A stretch of 7,203 nt of DNA from an uncultured Peptococcaceae bacterium. GTDB taxonomy: Bacteria; Bacillota; Peptococcia; Peptococcales; Peptococcaceae. Shown piece after piece: positions 1 to 5,764 of the stretch; positions within the stretch are counted from its first letter, which is position 1; every line of letters begins with the position of its first letter. Position numbers and translations under genes: made by a program. The DNA lies in NCBI GenBank assembly GCA_900556545.1, contig USPE01000095.1, positions 1 to 7,203 of the forward strand. Direction: 5' to 3'. Under the pieces are notes generated by a model. That model did no database searches. It had not been told where the DNA came from and was given only the letters and a program-made list of their open reading frames with translations.

Positions 1-248
1 GCTAAAAAGACAATGAACTGTTCAATAAAGCTGTTGTTTTGTGCATGCAGCAATTCCAAGAACATAAGCAGAGCGGATGGTATGATAAGTTCGATGAAAA
101 AATAAAATGTAGATAAGCACCGGACAGGCAGCATATGCATATTTAGAAAGAAAACGGTATCTATGGGAAGAGAAAGGTTGTATTGGCAGCAATCCCAAAG
201 CATATCTTTTATAAAAAACCGTAGAATAGTTGCGAGGAGCTGGTGTAA
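1..248. other. Leader region left of the YtxC-like gene, no supported gene
   Basis: I see no convincing gene here. The plus frame open from base 1 closes at 105 after 34 codons with no family resemblance. A minus-strand open frame (22-348) is an antisense shadow that runs into the YtxC-like gene. The sequence is AT-rich. A weak sigma-A-like pair, TTGGCA at 183-188 and TTTTAT at 207-212 (18-nt spacer), could serve the gene at 249, but the match is poor. Confidence 0.5.
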
Positions 249-1034
249 ATGCAAAGAATATTTTTGGATATTCCGGCTGGTGTTTTACAAAGAACGCCAG
301 AATTACAAAGCTGGTTAGAGCAGGGAATGGCGCAGAGTGAGCAGCCAAGGCAGCATGGTTATGACCGCATATTACTGCAGGCAGATGAATGGAACGATAT
401 TTTGGATTTGCTGGAGAATGTTACATTTCAGGAGAGTATGCGCTGGATTTGGTCGGAGCAAAAAAAAGACTACCAATATTTATTAGGCGCTGACCGATGT
501 GAACAATTCCAAGCACAGACAAAAGGGCGGATAAAAAAAATGGAGCCGCAGCTTCGTGCAACCATTCGTCAGGATTTAGAACAATTGCTGGCAGGGCACA
601 ACTGCTTTAATATAGATGGCTATCTGAAATTTACCGCAAACAAATTAAAGCTATTATTGCAGCGTTTACTGCAGGATGAATATCATCGAGCAGAGCAAGA
701 ATTAGAGCAGGAAGAGTTTATAGAATTGCTGCGTTTTTTTATTTCCATTCAGCCGTCTGTATTGGATTATGCCTATTTAACCATTTATCATGACCGTTTT
801 ACATTAACTGATGCTTGGGGCAATGATTTGCGTCAAATTTATTTGGATTCTCTGCTAGAAGAAGAAATTGACGATGTAAGCGACAATGATTTGATTATGA
901 GCATTTTGATTACCCTGCTACCCCGGGAAATTTATCTGGATGTGCAGGGAAAGCCGCCATCAGCTGAATTTTTGCTGTTATTGCAGCGTGTTTTTGGTGA
1001 GCAGATCGTTTGGAAACAAGCAGAAAATAAATGA
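249..1034 (+). CDS. ytxC: YtxC-like sporulation protein
   Basis: A 261-residue soluble protein that resembles the YtxC family, which occurs in endospore formers and has no known biochemical role. Two stretches support the call: a charged helical middle (about residues 121-168, with NIDGYLKF leading into a long Leu/Glu-rich helix ending in LLRFFISIQ) and a C-terminal block (213-231, NDLIMSILITLLPREIYLD) like the family's conserved ending. It has no signal peptide or membrane helix. The ATG at 249 follows GAGGAG (234-239) with 9-nt spacing, so the start is well supported. In many Bacilli and Clostridia ytxC lies just before thrS with its T-box leader. Here a terminator and a transporter gene follow instead, so it is probably monocistronic. 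The assignment comes from recalled family features without alignment, so a divergent hypothetical protein remains possible. Confidence 0.7.
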   Translation: MQRIFLDIPAGVLQRTPELQSWLEQGMAQSEQPRQHGYDRILLQADEWNDILDLLENVTFQESMRWIWSEQKKDYQYLLGADRCEQFQAQTKGRIKKMEPQLRATIRQDLEQLLAGHNCFNIDGYLKFTANKLKLLLQRLLQDEYHRAEQELEQEEFIELLRFFISIQPSVLDYAYLTIYHDRFTLTDAWGNDLRQIYLDSLLEEEIDDVSDNDLIMSILITLLPREIYLDVQGKPPSAEFLLLLQRVFGEQIVWKQAENK

Positions 1035-1043
1035 TTTGAGCAT

Positions 1044-1092
1044 ACTGCTGTATGGTTGCGCATGATGGGCGCGATGCTGTACAGCAGTTTTT
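1044..1092 (+). terminator. Intrinsic terminator after the YtxC-like gene
   Basis: ACTGCTGTA (1044-1052) pairs perfectly with TACAGCAGT (1080-1088). A possible inner GCGC/GCGC pairing lies in the loop, and five T residues (1088-1092) follow. It begins 9 nt after the stop codon and separates this gene from the transporter. Confidence 0.75.
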
Positions 1093-1152
1093 GTATTTGT
1101 ATAAGAGAAAAAGGTTTTTTGAGCACAATTCCCATTGTTTTATCCTGCATAG

Positions 1153-1181
1153 TTGATTTCTCAGATGGCAATGCGTATAAT
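1153..1181 (+). promoter_or_regulatory. Sigma-A-type promoter of the TSUP transporter gene
   Basis: TTGATT (1153-1158), a 17-nt spacer and a perfect TATAAT (1176-1181) form a housekeeping-type promoter, with initiation expected near 1188. It lies inside the longest possible reading frame of the transporter, which argues against the starts at 1153, 1165 and 1171 and in favour of the TTG at 1222. Confidence 0.65.
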
Positions 1182-1221
1182 AAAATCAATTTTAATTTTG
1201 AAAGAAAAGAGGGAAAGTGGT

Positions 1222-1980
1222 TTGGAATGGCTGGGGGATTTGATTTATGTTTGTCCATTATTGTTTATTGCCGGTGTGATTGACGCCATTGCCGGTGGCG
1301 GAGGTTTAATTGCGCTGCCCACTTATTTGATGACGGGGATGCCTGTGCATATGGCATATGGTTGCGGCAAACTGCAATGCAGTATGGGCAGCACGATGGC
1401 TGCGCTGCGTTTTTGGAAGAATGGCGTATTAGATGGCCGATTTGCAGCGTTAACGGCAGCGGCAGCTATGGCGGCTTCTGCGGTGGCAACCCAACTGATA
1501 CTGTATTTGGATAGCGAGATTGTACGCAAAATTGTGCTGGTCATGTTGCCGGCTGCTGCCATTATGATTTTAATTCCTAAGAAAAAGGGACAAGGCAATA
1601 TGATCAAACAGGTGGTAAATCGTAAGAATATTCTGTTGGTGCTTGCCTCCGGGTTGCTGCTGGGTACTTACGATGGCATGTTTGGTCCTGGCGGCGGCAC
1701 GGTTGCCATTATGATATTTTCCTTGTTATTGCACTATGACTTGCGAGTGGCGTCGGCCAATAGTAAGGTTGTTATTATGGCATCTAATTACGTAGCACTG
1801 ATGGGCTATATGATGACAGGCAATATCATTTATCAAATTGCCATACCGGCTACCATTTGCAATATGCTGGGAAACTATGTAGGCGCGGGTTTGGCTATTA
1901 AAAATGGTGAAAAATTGATTCGTCCTTTGATGATTGGCATTGTGATATTTTTGATTATAAAGATTATATTGGGCAGTTAA
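1222..1980 (+). CDS. TSUP (TauE/SafE-type, former DUF81) membrane transporter
   Basis: A 252-residue polytopic inner-membrane protein of the sulfite exporter TauE/SafE (TSUP) family. These carriers move small, often sulfur-containing or organic anions, but the substrate here cannot be read from sequence. The two internally related halves are visible. The first helix carries GVIDAIAGGGGLIALPTYL (18-36). The second half opens with GTYDGMFGPGGG (148-159) and continues with ANSKVVIMASN (180-190). The C-terminus has the usual GNYVGAGLAIKNGEKLIRP pattern. The TTG at 1222 was chosen because GAGGG (1209-1213) lies 8 nt upstream, the length then fits the family (~250), and a promoter overlaps the longer version. 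Upstream ATG codons at 1165 and 1171 lack a ribosome site. It is flanked by terminators on both sides, so probably a single-gene unit. Confidence 0.88.
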   Translation: MEWLGDLIYVCPLLFIAGVIDAIAGGGGLIALPTYLMTGMPVHMAYGCGKLQCSMGSTMAALRFWKNGVLDGRFAALTAAAAMAASAVATQLILYLDSEIVRKIVLVMLPAAAIMILIPKKKGQGNMIKQVVNRKNILLVLASGLLLGTYDGMFGPGGGTVAIMIFSLLLHYDLRVASANSKVVIMASNYVALMGYMMTGNIIYQIAIPATICNMLGNYVGAGLAIKNGEKLIRPLMIGIVIFLIIKIILGS

Positions 1981-1990
1981 TATGTGTGTA

Positions 1991-2047
1991 AAAGCAGAGA
2001 CAGGCAGATTCAAAAGATAGTTTGAATTTGTTTATCTCTGCTTTTTT
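1991..2047 (+). terminator. Bipartite intrinsic terminator after the TSUP gene
   Basis: Outer stem AAAGCAGAGA (1991-2000) pairs with TCTCTGCTTT (2035-2044). An inner stem CAGATTCAAA (2005-2014) pairs with TTTGAATTTG (2021-2030) with one G-U pair, and a symmetric 4-nt internal loop separates the two. A T-run (2042-2047) follows. It begins 11 nt after the transporter stop. Confidence 0.9.
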
Positions 2048-2087
2048 ATTGTAGGAATGGCAGTTAAAAAAATGGAAAATATTTCGT

Positions 2088-2118
2088 TGCATGTTTTGTA
2101 TTGCAATGGGTCACAATA
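2088..2118 (+). promoter_or_regulatory. Sigma-G-like promoter before the LDNC small-protein gene
   Basis: TGCATG (2088-2093), an 18-nt spacer and CACAATA (2112-2118) are close to the forespore sigma-G pattern (TGMATA, 17-18 nt, CATAMTA), with one mismatch in each element. Initiation would fall near 2125, directly at the ribosome-binding site, giving a very short leader. That tight spacing is the main reason for caution. Confidence 0.45.
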
Positions 2119-2141
2119 GTTTTCGAGGAGGTGAGTTGAAC

Positions 2142-2306
2142 ATGAAAACTCGCAACGAACAGCCATCTTTTAAACAAAAAGCAGAGAATAAAACAGACAG
2201 CCGTCTGGATAATTGCAGTTTGGATAACTGCAGCAAGGACAGCCGAAGTGCAAAAGGGGATATGAAATCCAATCTTCGCCTGGACAATTGTACCAAAAAA
2301 AATTAA
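2142..2306 (+). CDS. Unrecognised 54-residue LDNC-repeat protein, candidate spore protein
   Basis: I do not recognise a family. The product is small, hydrophilic, basic (13 Lys/Arg against 8 Asp/Glu) and probably disordered, with no signal peptide or membrane helix. It has three LDNC(S/T) motifs: two in tandem (residues 22-26 and 27-31) and one near the end (47-51). These contain its only cysteines (25, 30, 50). The tandem pair is framed by DSR at 19-21 and 33-35. The ATG at 2142 is chosen because AGGAGG (2126-2131) lies 10 nt upstream; the frame extends to 2091 but without a ribosome site. The gene sits 70 nt before a SASP gene and, like it, has a sigma-G-like promoter, so a forespore product such as a minor spore-core protein is a reasonable inference. 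Coding status is supported by the repeat differences being almost all synonymous. Confidence 0.75.
   Translation: MKTRNEQPSFKQKAENKTDSRLDNCSLDNCSKDSRSAKGDMKSNLRLDNCTKKN
2205..2294 (+). repeat. 15-nt coding repeats encoding LDNC(S/T)
   Basis: Three 15-nt units lie at 2205-2219, 2220-2234 (tandem) and 2280-2294. The first two differ at three positions, all synonymous (CTG/TTG, AAT/AAC, AGT/AGC). The third differs from the first by two synonymous changes plus Ser to Thr. The repeated unit therefore seems constrained at the protein level rather than being recent slippage. Confidence 0.8.
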
Positions 2307-2315
2307 GCTCCACGA

Positions 2316-2345
2316 TGAATAAAAGAAATAAAAAAGAACATAATA
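2316..2345 (+). promoter_or_regulatory. Sigma-G promoter of the SASP gene
   Basis: TGAATA (2316-2321), a 17-nt spacer and CATAATA (2339-2345) fit the sigma-G forespore consensus at every specified position. Initiation would be near 2352, leaving a short leader that contains the ribosome-binding site at 2363-2370. Sigma-G control is the established regulation of alpha/beta SASP genes. Confidence 0.8.
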
Positions 2346-2376
2346 AAGTTACAACCTTGAAAGGGGGTGAACAGAA

Positions 2377-2610
2377 ATGTCCAGAACTTCTAACGAACCA
2401 GCTGCACCAAACGCAACTAGTTTTCTGAACAACTTCAAATATGAAGTTGCTAACGAATTAGGTATCAATAACTACCAGACAGTTGATAAAGGTCAGTTAA
2501 CTTCCCGTGAAAATGGTTATGTAGGTGGCTACATGGTGAAAAAAATGATTCAGTACGCTGAACAGAATATGCCATCCGGCTCTTCCATGACAATGGGTAT
2601 GAGCAAATAA
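2377..2610 (+). CDS. Alpha/beta-type small acid-soluble spore protein
   Basis: A 77-residue alpha/beta-type SASP. These proteins saturate DNA in the dormant forespore, forcing an A-like form that resists UV, heat and chemical damage, and are degraded by the GPR protease at germination to supply amino acids. Both family signatures are present. The first helix has FKYEVANELGI (residues 20-30), including the GPR-type site with cleavage expected after Glu23. The second has TSRENGYVGGYMVKKMIQYAEQNM (42-65, in two parts), the DNA-contacting segment. The N-terminus is polar and the C-terminus Met/Ser/Gly-rich, as usual. The ATG at 2377 follows a strong GGGGGTGA site (2363-2370). A sigma-G promoter lies upstream and a terminator downstream. 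Several paralogues per genome are normal, so no specific symbol is given. Confidence 0.96.
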   Translation: MSRTSNEPAAPNATSFLNNFKYEVANELGINNYQTVDKGQLTSRENGYVGGYMVKKMIQYAEQNMPSGSSMTMGMSK

Positions 2611-2652
2611 CCTGCGGTTATTGCACTGATTGAACTGAATAGAGTTATGCAG

Positions 2653-2690
2653 GGAGTTGCTATCATAGTTAAAAGATAGCAGCTCCTTTT
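2653..2690 (+). terminator. Intrinsic terminator after the SASP gene
   Basis: GGAGTTGCTATC (2653-2664) pairs with GATAGCAGCTCC (2675-2686) over 12 bp with one G-U pair and a 10-nt loop, followed by TTTT. It lies 42 nt downstream of the SASP stop codon. Confidence 0.88.
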
Positions 2691-2721
2691 GCTGTGCCGG
2701 TGTTTAGAATATAGGCAAACA

Positions 2722-2755
2722 ATAAAAGTCTCAGCCGGTATGGCGAGACTTTTAT
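2722..2755 (-). terminator. Symmetric terminator between the convergent SASP and acyltransferase genes
   Basis: ATAAAAGTCTC (2722-2732) and GAGACTTTTAT (2745-2755) form a perfect 11-bp stem, extended by GCC (2734-2736) pairing with GGC (2742-2744) around a single bulged A. The A/T-rich flanks supply a U-rich tail in either direction. It probably ends the minus-strand acyltransferase transcript and backs up the SASP terminator. Confidence 0.8.
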
Positions 2756-2820
2756 AAAATGTGTATTTATATAGGAAAAATTTTTTAGCAACAATATATC
2801 GTTGGTATTCAGACAACCTG

Positions 2821-4656
2821 TTATTGTACAGAAGTGACTACAAACTGGGCATATGCTTTCTGTCCATCGCTGTTGAGATGAATACCGTCGTGATAGAACC
2901 ATTCTGGATGATGGGGTGCGATGCTTGCCCAGTCAATAACATGCAAATTGCTGTACTGGCCGGCCAGATTCTGAATTTCGGTGTTGACCTGCTGTTGCCA
3001 GGATAAATGTTTCCCATAAGTATTTACCCAGTAAATGGTGCGGTTAGGTCCCAGATAATCTAACAGTTTTTGCCCGTCCGCCGTTTTGAAAGGACCATTG
3101 GTACCGGCTTCCAAAATTACAATATCGCCCAACTGCCCATGAGAATTTAATTGCTGAACAATGGGAATGCAGTCGGTAAGCTGACGGGATTCTTTGGCAT
3201 CAATGATGCTGTCAGGAAGCAGTTCCTGCAGCGCAGGAGAAGCACCCAGCATAACTGAGTCGCCGACAACGGTGATGGTTCCTTCCGGCGCTTGCGGAAA
3301 ATTCCTTTTAAAAACCTCCTGAGATAACAGCATGGGTGTTTTTTGCCAGGGCATTTTAGATACAGGCTGTTCATTGGCATGAAACATGTCTGACAGTCGG
3401 TTTTCCAGTTGCTGGCGATTTTGATCCAGTTCTTGCTGCAATTGTTTTTCATCGCCGGACATGGAGCTGAACGGAATGGATGTCAGGGTACAGCCGCTGA
3501 GTGCTAATAACAGAATCACAGCGGTTACACGCAGCCAACGGGCAATCGGTCCATTGAGCTGCCGCAGCAGAGATGTGCTTTTGGTTGTAATGGTGTGCAG
3601 CAGCACAGCTAACAACAGCGTTAAAACGGTTTGGAGCAAGGCCCAATACCAGACAGTCTGCGGATAGCCTAAAAAATTGAAATAAAATAAAATAGGATAT
3701 TGGCAGAGATAAATTTCGTAGCTGTAACGACCAAGCCATGATAGTGCCGGATGTTCCAATAATCGGCCGATAGCAAGTCTGTTGTCGGAAACCAGAGCTA
3801 ACAGTAAAATGAACAACAGGTTCACCAAAAACATGCCGCCCTGATAGGTAACAGGATGCTGGCCGTCCAGACAAAAGAAAAGAACAAGTGTAGCCAGCAG
3901 GCACAAGAAGGCCAGTCCGGTTCTCATTTTTTTACCGGAAAGAGAAAGATCCTGCTGCGACGGGCGGTTTTGCTGCCACATCCCCAGACAAACCCCCAGC
4001 AATAAAGAAAAAATGCGGGTATCAGTACCATAATAGACACGGGACGGATCTTGGCCGGGTTCATAAAGGAACGCCATTAAAATGCCTGAAATGATGGATA
4101 AGAATAATAAGATGAGAAAAATCCATTCTTTTCCTGATTTGCCCTTGGCTTTTTGATATAATAAGAAAAACAATGGCCAGATTAGATAGAATTGCAGCTC
4201 AATTGAAAGAAACCACAAGTGGGTAAAGGGCGATGCGTTTGTAATTTTAGTAAAATAGGAAGCATCCTGCGCAATTTGCCACCAGTTGTTATAGCCCAGC
4301 AAAATGCTGCTTAATTCCTGCCAGCTGCTGCGTGCAGCATCGGGCAACAGGTACACAGCAGTAAAAAGTGTTAAGAGTAAGGTCAGCAGCAAGGCCGGAT
4401 AAATGCGGCGCAGACGTTTTTGATAAAATGATAAAATATGAAATTGATTTTTTTGCCAGGCCTTATGGCAGGATATAAACATGAGATATCCGGTTAATGT
4501 GAAAAAGAGGGAGACTCCTAAAAAGCCGCCGGAAGCAACAGCCGGAAACATATGATATAGAAATACGCCCAGAATGGCCAATGTACGCAATCCGTCCAGT
4601 CCATAAATGTGAGAGCCGGAACGGGAGTGGTACGATTCCGTTGAAATGTATTGCAT
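2821..4656 (-). CDS. OatA-type membrane acyltransferase-3 with C-terminal SGNH domain
   Basis: A 611-residue fusion of a polytopic acyltransferase-3 domain (about 16-392) and an extracytoplasmic SGNH esterase-like domain (about 460-610). Such proteins carry acetyl groups across the membrane and O-acetylate cell-surface glycans. OatA, which acetylates peptidoglycan muramate and confers lysozyme resistance, is the best-known relative. Visible marks include GLDGLRTLAILGVFLYHMF (19-37, conserved His35), RLRRIYPAL (81-89) and THLWFLSIELQFYLIWP (145-161). The SGNH domain has GDS (Ser467), GTN (518-520) and DGIHLN (Asp590, His593), so its catalytic residues look intact. A Gln-rich, probably coiled linker covers 403-425. 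The last membrane helix ends in LSGC (386-389), a lipobox-like motif. The start is preceded by GAGAGG (4674-4669 on this strand) with rather long 12-nt spacing. Peptidoglycan, teichoic acid or exopolysaccharide could be the acceptor. Confidence 0.92.
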   Translation of the reverse strand: MQYISTESYHSRSGSHIYGLDGLRTLAILGVFLYHMFPAVASGGFLGVSLFFTLTGYLMFISCHKAWQKNQFHILSFYQKRLRRIYPALLLTLLLTLFTAVYLLPDAARSSWQELSSILLGYNNWWQIAQDASYFTKITNASPFTHLWFLSIELQFYLIWPLFFLLYQKAKGKSGKEWIFLILLFLSIISGILMAFLYEPGQDPSRVYYGTDTRIFSLLLGVCLGMWQQNRPSQQDLSLSGKKMRTGLAFLCLLATLVLFFCLDGQHPVTYQGGMFLVNLLFILLLALVSDNRLAIGRLLEHPALSWLGRYSYEIYLCQYPILFYFNFLGYPQTVWYWALLQTVLTLLLAVLLHTITTKSTSLLRQLNGPIARWLRVTAVILLLALSGCTLTSIPFSSMSGDEKQLQQELDQNRQQLENRLSDMFHANEQPVSKMPWQKTPMLLSQEVFKRNFPQAPEGTITVVGDSVMLGASPALQELLPDSIIDAKESRQLTDCIPIVQQLNSHGQLGDIVILEAGTNGPFKTADGQKLLDYLGPNRTIYWVNTYGKHLSWQQQVNTEIQNLAGQYSNLHVIDWASIAPHHPEWFYHDGIHLNSDGQKAYAQFVVTSVQ

Positions 4657-4815
4657 AATTTATATAAACCTCTCTTTAAAGTAGGATAGAAAATATTTAA
4701 AATGAATTTATAATACTACAAATGCAGATGAATTATACCATAAATGTGGGTAGAATTACACAGTAAATATAGATGTATTTTATGGAAATTGTATAATTTT
4801 TTGAAAATGTATGTG

Positions 4816-4843
4816 TTTACACAATGATTATATCAAGTATACT
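4816..4843 (+). promoter_or_regulatory. Distal promoter candidate upstream of ferritin
   Basis: TTTACA (4816-4821), a 16-nt spacer and TATACT (4838-4843) give five of six consensus matches in each element. Initiation near 4850 would produce a leader of about 190 nt before the ferritin start. Between the elements lies ATGATTATA (4824-4832), part of a PerR/Fur-box-like sequence that also occurs in the proximal promoter. Confidence 0.5.
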
Positions 4844-4962
4844 ATATTAGAGCAGTGAATTGTCGAAAAAGTTTTGCGCGGTAAAAAAATTGTAAATTCT
4901 TTGCGGAATTTGTTGATGAAAAAACATATGTAAAAAATAGATAAGAACCATTGGGATATGCT

Positions 4963-4991
4963 TTGACTTCTTTTGATGATTATAGTAAACT
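4963..4991 (+). promoter_or_regulatory. Proximal ferritin promoter with PerR/Fur-like operator
   Basis: TTGACT (4963-4968), a 17-nt spacer and TAAACT (4986-4991) form a plausible sigma-A promoter with a weaker -10. The spacer contains TTTTGATGATTATAG (4971-4985), which matches the PerR box consensus TTATAATNATTATAA at 11 of 14 specified positions, a location where a bound repressor would block polymerase. Control by PerR or Fur is common for iron-storage genes. The palindrome is imperfect, so this is a candidate only. Confidence 0.5.
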
Positions 4992-5039
4992 GTTTTTCAT
5001 TAGAGTATGATTTGAATGATATAATGGAGGGTGATTGTG

Positions 5040-5552
5040 ATGTTGAATGAAAAAGTAACCGCTTTGTTAAATACGCAGGTAAATAAAGAATTTTATTCTG
5101 CGTATTTGTATTTGGATTTTTCTAATTATTATGAGTCCAAAGGATTGAGTGGCTTTGCCAACTGGTATAAGGTGCAGGCCCAGGAAGAACGTGACCATGC
5201 GATGTTGTTCTATCAGTATTTGCACAATAATGGGGCCAAGGTTGCCTTGGAAGCCATTGATAAACCGGATGTAAAACTGGAAGGCTTGATGGATGCACTG
5301 AAAGCAGGTCTGGAGCATGAAGAGTATGTGACAAGTTTGATTCATACATTATATGCAGCTGCCCATGATGTAAATGATTTTCGGACCACACAATTTTTAG
5401 ATTGGTTCATCAAAGAACAGGGAGAAGAAGAAAAAAATGCGCAGGAACTGATTACCAAAATGGAGTTGTTTGGAACAGATCCTAAAAGCTTATATATGCT
5501 GGATGCAGAATTGAAGGCCAGAGTATACGCACCGCCATCCTTGGTGCTGTAA
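5040..5552 (+). CDS. ftnA: Non-haem ferritin (FtnA-type iron storage protein)
   Basis: A 170-residue ferritin subunit. Twenty-four such subunits form a cytoplasmic shell that oxidises Fe(II) and stores it as a ferric mineral, limiting Fenton chemistry. From the chosen start, the ferroxidase ligands fall at the same positions as in E. coli FtnA: Glu17, Glu50, His53, Glu94, Gln127 and Glu130, with Tyr24 also present. The motifs NKEFYSAYLYL (15-25), AQEERDHAMLF (47-57) and FIKEQGEEEKNAQ (123-135) cover helices A, B and D of the four-helix bundle. It has no haem-ligand Met typical of bacterioferritin. The ATG at 5040 is preferred because GGAGG (5026-5030) lies 9 nt upstream; the GTG at 5031 directly abuts that site. 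It is a single-gene unit with a possible PerR/Fur-type operator upstream and a strong terminator downstream. Confidence 0.97.
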   Translation: MLNEKVTALLNTQVNKEFYSAYLYLDFSNYYESKGLSGFANWYKVQAQEERDHAMLFYQYLHNNGAKVALEAIDKPDVKLEGLMDALKAGLEHEEYVTSLIHTLYAAAHDVNDFRTTQFLDWFIKEQGEEEKNAQELITKMELFGTDPKSLYMLDAELKARVYAPPSLVL

Positions 5553-5565
5553 ATAAGTTTGACCA

Positions 5566-5610
5566 AAAAAGCTATCGCCAGCCGTTTATATAACGGCACG
5601 ATAGCTTTTT
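5566..5610 (+). terminator. Bidirectional terminator after ferritin
   Basis: AAAAAGCTATCG (5566-5577) pairs perfectly with CGATAGCTTTTT (5599-5610), and an inner GCCGTT (5581-5586) pairs with AACGGC (5592-5597). The A-run before and T-run after allow termination on both strands, insulating ferritin from the mobile DNA to its right. Confidence 0.92.
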
Positions 5611-5660
5611 GTGATTTAGGCTTGAAGCCAGTTGAGCGCAGAAAGCGCGAAACAAAAAAC

Positions 5661-5677
5661 CACCCGCTATGCGGGTG
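5661..5677 (-). repeat. IS200/IS605 left-end hairpin
   Basis: CACCCGC (5661-5667) and GCGGGTG (5671-5677) form a perfect 7-bp stem with a three-base TAT loop, the type of foldback recognised by HUH transposases at the left end. Read on the minus strand it is followed by GTTTTTTG, so it would also act as an intrinsic terminator for transcription moving left toward ferritin. Confidence 0.65.
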
Positions 5678-5689
5678 CGCATAGAAAGT

Positions 5690-5718
5690 TATACAAAAAA
5701 ACACCTTTCCAGTATAAT
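5690..5718 (+). promoter_or_regulatory. Candidate promoter for the tnpA fragment
   Basis: TATACA (5690-5695), a 17-nt spacer and a perfect TATAAT (5713-5718) point toward tnpA, with initiation near 5725. The -35 is weak (four of six). Transcripts starting here would lack the left arm of the hairpin at 5698-5760, whereas read-through transcripts would contain both arms. Confidence 0.45.
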
Positions 5719-5760
5719 GGAGTTGTTCAGGCTACCACAATACAAAAAGAAAGGTGTTTT
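5698..5760 (+). repeat. Long hairpin sequestering the tnpA ribosome-binding site
   Basis: AAAACACCTTTC (5698-5709) pairs perfectly with GAAAGGTGTTTT (5749-5760) around a 39-nt loop. The right arm contains the ribosome site AAAGGTG (5750-5756), 8 nt before the tnpA ATG, so RNA entering from outside would fold it shut. This matches the known logic of IS200, in which leader structures suppress transposase expression. On the minus strand the left arm is followed by a run of T residues, giving a possible terminator. Confidence 0.7.
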
Positions 5761-5764
5761 CAAC

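Larger units (their letters stand above)
4657..5039. other. AT-rich divergent intergenic region
   Basis: This 383-nt gene-free stretch separates the divergent acyltransferase and ferritin genes and is markedly AT-rich. It holds two plus-strand promoter candidates aimed at ferritin (4816-4843 and 4963-4991) and, on the minus strand, a TATAAT (4737-4732) that could serve the acyltransferase, though no good -35 partner is visible. No small ORF with a convincing ribosome site or RNA-gene structure was found by eye. Confidence 0.6.

Noticed and set aside
22..348. 108-codon minus-strand open frame at the left edge
   Set aside because: It overlaps the well-supported YtxC-like gene antisense, has no family resemblance and no convincing ribosome site.
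932..1258. Minus-strand frames across the end of the YtxC-like gene and the transporter leader
   Set aside because: They cross a terminator and a promoter of the opposite strand and have no recognisable motif.
2091..2141. Longer N-terminus for the LDNC protein
   Set aside because: The strong AGGAGG at 2126-2131 lies inside this extension and points to the ATG at 2142; nothing precedes 2091.
3449..3904. 151-codon minus-strand frame inside the acyltransferase
   Set aside because: It is an alternative frame of a clearly coding gene with conserved motifs along its whole length.
5031..5039. GTG start for ferritin at 5031
   Set aside because: It directly abuts the GGAGG site at 5026-5030; the ATG at 5040 has correct spacing and restores canonical ferritin residue numbering.
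5611..5660. Small inverted repeats (GGCT/AGCC and GCGC/GCGC) between ferritin and the IS end, considered as an RNA gene or attachment site
   Set aside because: Stems are only 4 bp, no tRNA-like fold or direct repeat partner was found, and no integration boundary could be shown.
5342..5704. 120-codon minus-strand frame across the ferritin 3' end
   Set aside because: It passes through a strong bidirectional terminator and the IS left-end hairpin, is antisense to ferritin, and shows no family motif.
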